Shown piece after piece: positions 57,784 through 64,000 of a stretch of DNA of 64,000 nt. The translations under genes were made by a program, and so were the position numbers. The stretch comes from Ustilaginoidea virens (Eukaryota > Ascomycota > Sordariomycetes > Hypocreales > Clavicipitaceae): positions 4,960,001-5,024,000 of the forward strand of contig NC_057316.1 of the NCBI RefSeq assembly GCF_000687475.1, written 5' to 3'. The notes below the pieces were generated by a model, which had not been told where the DNA came from, searched no databases, and saw only the letters and a list, made by a program, of their open reading frames with translations. Position 1 is the first letter of the stretch. Every line of letters starts with the position of its first letter.

Positions 57784-59241
57784 TTCCCAGCTTCGCGACG
57801 AGTAGACGGGCACCCGTGCCTTTGATTTCTGGCTGACGCAGTGTGCGCAAGGTGCATGCAGTGAGTGATGCAGGAAGGATCTGTCAAGGGTTGGCAATGC
57901 TGCCACGGCTACCGCGGCTACCGCGGCTACCACGTGGAATGGCGTTTTTGTCGACATTGACCAGAGTTGTCATGATATTAGTCATGACAACACAAAAAAA
58001 AAAAAAAAGGGGGGGGGGGGGGGGGGGGGGGGTCGACGGCAAAGGAGACTTGTCCCTCTGTGAGTCATAGACTTACCTGAAAGCCAGAAAATCGACAGCA
58101 GCAACCAAGGATCGCCTCGTCCGAAGGCCACTCTGTCGACAGTCAACCAACGACGACCGTGGCGTCCGTCAATCCTGCAACTACAACTGTCCTTTTTGTT
58201 GAAGCTTCAAGGCCTGCCGCCACCTCGACCGAAACGAGCCGCCGCAGCGCGAAAGTAAGCTTTTCAAAGGGGCAGGGTCCTGTAGCACGCCTTACCCAAA
58301 GTAGGTGACGGGAAAAGTCAAGCCAAGCCAAGCCAAGCCCAAAGGAAATCGACGGGGTCCGGGAGGTTGATGCCAAGGAGACAAAAATAGAAGCAGGCAG
58401 CTTGCCTCATCGGCGACCAGACAGCCAGTTATCGCCGGCGAATGCGCTGACTCGCTCGAAGGCCGCGAAGGTTGACGGCGGGGACCGAGGAGGGGGGGGG
58501 CGGCTTCACGGCTGAAACTAGCTTACGAGAGGGCTGGCAACAGCCGGGCGATTTAGTTGGAATGCGGGATGGTGCAGGCGACGAGGTCGGCCAGCGCGAG
58601 AGCTTCTCCCCATCCCGGGTGGGCCTAGTGAGGGCAGGCCGGGCCCGTATACCGACAGGCCAGCCAATGGCATTACACAGATTCCGGTGGTGGTGGAAGG
58701 CGGGGCCTTAGCGGAGACGTCAGAACCCGGGTGGCGGCCCAACGGCCAGCGGCGGCCCACGTGTATTACTAGGCGGATTCGTAGCCTACTACTAATGAGC
58801 AATGAGCAGCAAGCCTCTGGAGATGATGTGGTTGCAAAAATAGAAACAGGCCAAGAATCCAAATCGTCAACAAAAGATGTCGGCGTCAACGAGGAGACGG
58901 AAGTGTCGACGAGAGATGTATAAAGAGGAGGCATGTTTTCGCCTTTTTCCTGGTCTCAATTCTTCATCAAACACAAACAACTTTCATCGACTCATCTGTT
59001 GCGAATTGCATCCCTTTTTTTTTTAAAAAGAAAAAAAAACAAAGTCCTTGCATTGCGGCATAAGCGAAGAAAAAAAAAAGTACCACCCGCTCACAGCCTC
59101 TTCTCTTCTTTTCTTCTTCTTCTTTTTTTTTATATTTCCCCTTTTATTTCCTTTTGGTAACACTTGTGTATCATTTTTTTTATTTTTGAAAAAGCACAAA
59201 ATCATACAGAGGAATTAAGGAAAAAAAATCAATCCGGCAAA
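57784..59241. other. Intergenic / promoter of the repeat-bearing secreted protein
   Basis: No gene. An A15 run passes directly into a G24 run (57994-58032), and GGCTACCGC repeats lie at about 57905-57935. A TATAAA box is at 58919-58924, followed by a leader with T and A runs up to the start at 59242. Confidence 0.5.
58919..58924 (+). promoter_or_regulatory. TATA box upstream of the repeat-bearing secreted protein
   Basis: TATAAA preceded by GAGATG, followed by a roughly 300-bp pyrimidine- and A/T-rich leader ending at ATG 59242. A clear TATA box and A-rich start context (GGCAAAATG) suggest an inducible, strongly expressed gene; this is inference. Confidence 0.55.
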
Positions 59242-60500
59242 ATGCACTTCAACCAGATCGCCCTCTCCCTTGCCGCGTATGTTGCAGCCCCCCATCATCC
59301 CCTTGACCGTTGGAAACCTCGCCAGAGAGCTAACTCCCGTGTCTGTCTGGCAGTGCAAGCCTGTCGTCTGCGACGGTCATCGTCCCTTCTGCGGACCCTG
59401 GGCGCTACGTGGACCCTGGGTTCTACGTGGAGGACCCCAACTCCGTAGGCGGCCAGTATCCTGACGGCCGTGTCCCTGGGAGCGTCGTCGTTGTCAAGCC
59501 AACCGGCCCGGGGAACGTTATTATCCAATCCGCGGACCCTGGGCGCCGCGTGGACCCTGGGTTCTACGTGGAGGACCCCAACTCCGTAGGCGGCCAGTAT
59601 CCTGACGGCCGTGTCCCTGGGAGCGTCGTCGTTGTCAAGCCAACCGGCCCGGGGGGCGTCGTCATCCTCACCGCGCCCCGACCGCAACCAACCGGCCCGG
59701 GGAACGTTATTATCCACTCCGCGGACCCTGGGCGCCGCGTGGACCCTGGGTTCTACGTGGAGGACCCCAACTCCGTAGGCGGCCAGTATCCTGACGGCCG
59801 TGTCCCTGGGAGCGTCGTCGTTGTCAAGCCAACCGGCCCGGGGGGCGTCGTCATCCTCACCGCGCCCCGACCGCAGCCAACCGGCCAGAAGCCGTCCATC
59901 ATCACCGTCCCCAACCAGAAGCCGTCCATCATCACCCTCCATGCACAGAAGCCGTCCATCATCACCGTCCCCGCCCAGAAGCCGTCCATCATCACCATCC
60001 ATGAGCAGAAGCCGACCATCATCACCGTCCCCGGCCCGAAGCCGTCCGTCATCACCATCCATGAGCTGAAGCCAACCATCATCACCATCCCGGCCAAGCA
60101 ACCGTCCATCATCACCATCCATGAGCCGAACCCGACCAAGCCGGCCCGTGTCTTCACCAACTGTGCCGTGACCCGCACGCAGACTGTCTACGCTGGCAAG
60201 GAGGCCGGCTGCCCATATAACCCTGATTCTATGCTGTGCATTGCCGACGGTACGTGTTTGCATGCTGTTTTCTCCTCATCGCCCTCCTTCTCTCCTCCCT
60301 GTCCGCCCTCCCTTTTGCCGCGCTGGCGGGAAGGAAGAAAGAACCCAAGCTAAATTGATTTCGCAGACGCCATCACTCTCCCCTGCGGATGCACCAGCGC
60401 CACCGCGATCGCGACTCCCATCACCACCGCCTGCGCCCCGTCGAACGGCGCCTTCAACTGCCGCACCGCGTATCCCTTCACCAAGACCGCCCAGTGCTAA
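59242..60500 (+). CDS. Secreted cysteine-rich protein with internal repeats (paralogue A)
   Basis: Three exons, 59242-59276, 59354-60249 and 60367-60500, give 354 residues; intron phases are 2 and 1. Exon 1 plus the start of exon 2 form a signal peptide (MHFNQIALSLAAASLSSA). Then come three copies of a repeat with VDPGFYVEDPNSVGGQYPDG and GSVVVVKPTGPG, next eight 10-residue units of the form QKPSIITVPx, and a C-terminal Cys module (NCAVTRTQTVYAGKEAGCPY, LPCGCTSA, FNCRTAYPF, final Cys). The Cys module matches paralogue B 2.6 kb downstream, with the same intron positions and phases. I do not recognise a named family. The beta-prone Pro/Val/Ile repeats suggest a cell-wall or surface protein. No GPI signal is visible at the C-terminus. 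DNA copies of the long repeat are almost identical, pointing to recent duplication or homogenisation. Confidence 0.8.
59391..59883 (+). repeat. Three near-identical coding repeats (141, 189 and about 163 bp)
   Basis: Each starts GCGGACCCTGGGCGC at 59391, 59532 and 59721. Unit 2 is 48 bp longer than unit 1 because of an added GVVILTAPRPQPTGPG segment, and unit 3 carries a related segment. All keep the reading frame. Confidence 0.9.
59886..60125 (+). repeat. Eight 30-bp coding repeats
   Basis: Units begin at 59886 and every 30 bases after that, consensus CAGAAGCCGTCCATCATCAC followed by a variable end, encoding QKPSIIT-type decapeptides alternating VP.. and IHE/LHA endings. Variation increases toward the 3' units. 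Confidence 0.9.
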
Positions 60501-60529
60501 GCTGGAGGGTTGGTCCTCGCGAACGGGCA

Positions 60530-60905
60530 TACGCAGATTGCGTCGAGCAAAGAGCTCTTGGTTGTTAGAATTCATTAAAATAGACAAGAATGATTGTCGG
60601 CACTGTCGTTATTGCATAAACCTTTTTAGATTTAGGTTACACTTGTTGCTTTTTTTTTTTTTTAATACGCTCGCTAGACTCTGAGTCAATAACATATATA
60701 CAGTGCGCGTTTTTAGTTCCCTTGGTTGCATCGAGCAAAGAGCTCTTGGTTGGCATTGGGGTTAGACAAAATTATTTTTTGACATTGTGATAATTGCATA
60801 TATACCTTTTCATTTAGATTGAGATTCGCGTAATTCGGCATCTTGAAAGAGACTGAATAGACTTTGAATCAACACCAATACATACAGTGCGCCTTCTTAG
60901 TTCCC
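60530..60905 (+). repeat. Diverged tandem duplication in the 3' flank of paralogue A
   Basis: Two copies of about 185-190 bp. Each starts with CGAGCAAAGAGCTCTTGGTTG (about 60543 and 60732), passes through a TTGCATA..CCTTTT..TTTAGATT block, and ends CAGTGCG..TTAGTTCCCT (about 60702 and 60887). Identity is high at the edges and low in the middle. Confidence 0.75.
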
Positions 60906-62229
60906 TCAGGAGCAAAATACATGGTGATTTGGACCTTGGCATGTGAAAGAGTCATGGTAGTGATATTGTGCATTCCGGACCAGTAAACGGCAATGTCCCT
61001 GACAGGGCCTTCTACCAGTGCATGTGCGGGTGGATTCCTCTGCGTCACATACTCATACATATATAAATATACGCATATATTAATTGCACTAGGGGCGTGT
61101 ATAGTGCCGTATATACCTATCTAGTACCTCATCAAGTTAGTCGGGGAGGGAAAACACCTGCCGGGTGGAAAACCTTCCCTGCGGCACTGGAAAGTGCCCT
61201 GATCGGTCACCCAAGAAGAGGCGATCTGTGCCCTGCCCGTGAGAGACCCTCTGCATAAGATATAGAATCGGGGTAACAGGTTCATTTTCCCCCCTGCAAG
61301 CCGTGCCCCTGGTCGATACGTAACAGACAATGCGACAACTTCCAAGCGCTCGAATGTTACCCGCCGTCACGCACCGCTACTGAAACCCACGGGGGGGCTT
61401 CCGCCAAACGACCGACGTACGTGGTAGCAGAGCGGAATCAATCCCAGGGAGGGCGCAAATACGGGCTCCACCCGTGCCTTTGCGCAGAGTCGCTATCGAG
61501 CATGACGACATGACCATGGTCAGTCAGCACAAAGACGTCGGGCGCGCGGGGCGTCGACACGGGCATCCGCTGCCTTGGCGATTCGGGACGCCTCTCCAGG
61601 CCCTTTCGTCTCGTGTGCGGCTTTCCGGCGGGCGGCCAAGGGGCCAGCAATCCATGCCGACCGAAGCAAAGCATGTCGTGCCCAAGCTCACCAAGGGCGT
61701 TTTGACGACGTGGCCAGCGCAAAGACGCGCGCCGCCCCCGAAGAGCGAGTCGAAGACGTCTGCTGCCGCCCCCGGCAAAGGCATACCCAGGCATACCCAA
61801 CCCGCAAGCAGGCGAAGCTGGGCGCCAAGCAAGGAAGCCCGCCGACGCATCACGCCACGCCGATCAAGCAAGTTGCAAGTAAGTGTAAGTGTAAGTGGCT
61901 ATCGGCCTGCTCCTCCACGCCACGTGGCTCCTGGCAGTTCCCCCCGGCCGCGGGACGCCGGGGCCCTTCTCTTCCCCCCCACGCGGAGAATGCTCGCAGC
62001 CCCGACGATGCAAGCAGAAACGCGTCGGCGAGGTGGTGCGGCCGCCGGGTTCCGTGATTGCCGAGACCAGAAACGACGTTTCTCCTTCAGCGCAGCCGCG
62101 CGTCTTTATTAGGCGCCGGCTGCGAAGCGCAAGCGCAGGCGCAAGCGCAAGCGTCGACGGGGCAGACCGAAGCAGGAAAGGGGGGTCGGCTAAGCGCACG
62201 GGCTTTTTTTTTTTTATTTTTTTTTTACC

Positions 62230-62292
62230 TTTAGAATCGTGGCGTGGCGTGGCGTGGCGAGGCGTGGCGTGGCGTGGCGAGGCGTGGCGTGG
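62230..62292 (+). repeat. GTGGC pentamer tandem repeat
   Basis: About twelve copies of GTGGC with regularly placed GAGGC variants, forming a higher-order pattern. Intergenic. Confidence 0.85.
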
Positions 62293-63108
62293 CATGGCGT
62301 TTCTCTTGGGTCTTTTAGAGTTGCTTGGCTTTCTGGAGGCTCCGCAGGCCACGCCGTCCTATGTTTTGCTGCGTTGGCCAAAGCGGGCGTCCGCGATGAT
62401 CGGCAGAAACTTGGCGAGGTTTAGTTTTGTTCGCCAGCTCGGATGAACGATACCCCGCCCCGGGAGCGCGGTGCGTCGCCGGCGTTCTGAATCAGGAAAG
62501 GCCCAGAGCAGAGCACGTGCGGGCGGGCGGGCGGGCAAACTGAACCCGGCCCGGCCACCGCCGCCAGCCGGCCGCGCCAGCTGGCAGTTCTGCCGCTGAA
62601 GCCGGCATCACGAGAGGTGCGAGAGCAAAGCCTCGTTCGTCGTCCCACCAGACGGCTTCGACTGCACTGCCCGCCCCCGTGCCGCGGGCAGCAATCCCAC
62701 GACCGTCCTGCCAGACCGCTGCCGGGCGCACGGCGCATATCAGCTGCCAGCCGACCTCTGCCGAGGACTCGGGACTCGGGAGTCGGACGCCCTCGCCGTT
62801 CCCGGCCCACCAACCCGGCCCACCCCCTAACCAGCGATCCCGGCCAGCGACCCCGGCATCTCCTCGAGCTTGTCCCAAACACTATTCGTATGCACCCCCC
62901 CACGATCGACGTTGCCGAAATCACCAAAAACCGCAAACATGCCCCTGGACCTTGCGTCACCTCGCCTCCCGTCCCGGCCATTCCGCACCGCCCGCACCGC
63001 CACAGACCCTTAAAAGCTGCGCTCCAACCCCCCCCTTTCTTTTTCGTCTCGCCTCGCCTCACATCGCCTCGCCTCACATCGCCTTGTCTCGTCTACCCAT
63101 CGCCCACC

Positions 63109-63616
63109 ATGCGCTCCGCCTTCGCCCTCGCCCTTGCCCTCGGGTACGACAACTTCAGTCCCTCCCCACCCCTGCCTTTCCCACCAGACCTCCAGCTCAC
63201 ATCTCCTAGGGCGAGCGCCTCCCCGGCAACAACGTCCACACCCGCGCCGCCCACGCCCACGCCCACCGCGCCAAAGGAATGCGCCGTCACCAACACGCAG
63301 ACCTGGTATGGGGGCCAGTGCGACGGCTGCCGGTACGAGCCGGACCCCAACGCTTGCGTCGCAGATGGTACGTGGGCGCTGAGAAACCCCCCTCGGGCTG
63401 CGGGACAGAAGCTGACTTTTTGTTTCTTTTTTTTTTTTTCTTTTCTTTTTTTTTTTTTTGTGTTCTTGCGCTTTGCTAGACATCCTCACGTTGCCGTGTG
63501 GGTGTACCAGGGCGACCGACGTGGAGGCTGTGACTACGACGGTTTGCGCGGCGACCCCTGGCGCGCACAATTGCCGGACCGGGTATATGTATACTACTAC
63601 TAGGCCGGGGTGCTAG
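63109..63616 (+). CDS. Small secreted cysteine-rich protein (paralogue B)
   Basis: Three exons, 63109-63143, 63210-63367 and 63480-63616, give 109 residues. Exon 1 is 35 nt and phase 2, and exon 2 ends in phase 1, exactly as in paralogue A. The signal peptide is MRSAFALALALGASASPA; a short Thr/Pro linker (TSTPAPPTPTPTAP) follows, perhaps O-glycosylated. The Cys module reads ECAVTNTQTWYGGQCDGC, then NACVADDILTLPCGCTRAT, and finally HNCRTGY and a terminal Cys. There are ten Cys in the mature part. It lacks the long repeats of paralogue A, so it probably shows the basic form of the family. Size, signal peptide and Cys content fit an effector-like or cell-wall protein; function unknown. Start context is CGCCCACCATG. 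Confidence 0.8.
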
Positions 63617-64000
63617 GACGCATACGCAACCCCCCATGTTGTTCGATTGAGCAAGGAAAGAGACGACGAGAGAGACGACGAGAGAGACGACGCGAGGAAA
63701 CGAAACAGCTGCAATGGATGACTTGGGGCCATCAGCATGAACATGAATGCCTTGGCCTCGACTTGTGTGTGTGCGACTGACTCACTTTGTCTGCTCGTGA
63801 TTTATATATACCCTTTCTTGTTTTCGCATTCCCCCCCCCCCCGTCCAGTTAAAAATACGCCAAGCCAGACCATCCCAGCACGGCTTCCAGATCGTCTCGT
63901 AAATCAGCTGCGCTGTCGTACCCCCCCCTCGCGGCAATGTCTGCTCTCTTGGCCGCCCCCAGCTCGCTCCACCTCGCCAGCACTGTTCCGTCAACCAGCG
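63617..64000. other. 3' flank of paralogue B
   Basis: Contains GAGAGACGAC repeats (63660-63695) and a poly-C run (about 63831-63842). No gene is seen before the window ends. Confidence 0.5.

Larger units (their letters stand above)
60501..63108. other. Intergenic between the two secreted paralogues
   Basis: No gene. The first part carries a diverged tandem duplication (60530-60905, listed separately). Farther on are GTGGC/GAGGC pentamer repeats (62230-62292) and G+C-rich DNA with spurious long frames. The last part before 63109 is the promoter and leader of paralogue B, with repeated CGCCTCACATCGCCTCG words at 63050-63085. Confidence 0.5.

Noticed and set aside
59295..60263. 322-codon antisense frame opposite the repeat-bearing secreted protein
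   Set aside because: It only mirrors the tandem repeats (DGDDGRL-type units) and has no signal peptide or conserved module, unlike the plus strand, which shares exon structure with paralogue B.
61474..62112. 212-codon frame between the two secreted paralogues
   Set aside because: Arg/Pro/Ala-rich, overlapped by equally long frames on both strands in G+C-rich DNA; no homology or signal peptide recognised.

Overview
The window looks like nuclear chromosomal DNA of a filamentous ascomycete (Pezizomycotina, most likely Sordariomycetes/Hypocreales). Evidence: short GT-AG introns with CTAAC/CTGAT-like branch points, pyrimidine-rich leaders, long low-complexity intergenic DNA, and proteins typical of such fungi (fungal rhodopsin-domain membrane protein, GH76 mannanase, Vip1/Asp1 kinase, Rtc1/WDR24). 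I support 19 protein genes and found no rRNA, convincing tRNA, intact transposon or CRISPR array.

Layout. 1-7.6 kb: a secreted GH76 mannanase and tubulin-folding cofactor D. 7.6-10.8 kb: minisatellite-rich DNA upstream of a seven-helix rhodopsin-domain protein (10.8-12.6 kb). 13.7-20 kb: RNA polymerase subunit Rpb5 (minus) divergent from a Bfr1-like coiled-coil protein (plus), then a conserved protein of unknown function (minus). 22-31 kb: mitochondrial Obg GTPase (plus) convergent on the tRNA m5C methyltransferase Trm4 (minus), then the U3 snoRNP protein Utp21 (minus). 32-37 kb: Vip1/Asp1 inositol pyrophosphate synthase. 37-42.8 kb: a gene-poor stretch with one very small zinc-binding-type protein. 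42.8-49.1 kb: a MOSC protein (minus) and a membrane-linked GNAT acetyltransferase whose reading frame appears shifted. 49.7-57.8 kb: a divergent histone H4 variant (minus) sharing a 536-bp promoter with ribosomal protein eS30, then the exon-junction protein Y14 and the SEA/GATOR2 subunit Rtc1/WDR24. 59.2-63.6 kb: two paralogous cysteine-rich secreted proteins, one enlarged by internal repeats.

Most genes are housekeeping: ribosome biogenesis and translation (Utp21, eS30, Trm4, mitochondrial Obg, Bfr1), transcription and mRNA fate (Rpb5, Y14), chromatin (H4 variant), and nutrient or phosphate signalling (Rtc1, Vip1). They do not form a metabolic cluster. The least ordinary items are the six-exon H4 variant with a 16-nt microexon and a GC-AG intron, the secreted paralogue pair with identical intron phases, the 52-residue zinc-binding-type protein, the GNAT frameshift, and a 9-bp motif (TACGGAGTA) that recurs only between genes.
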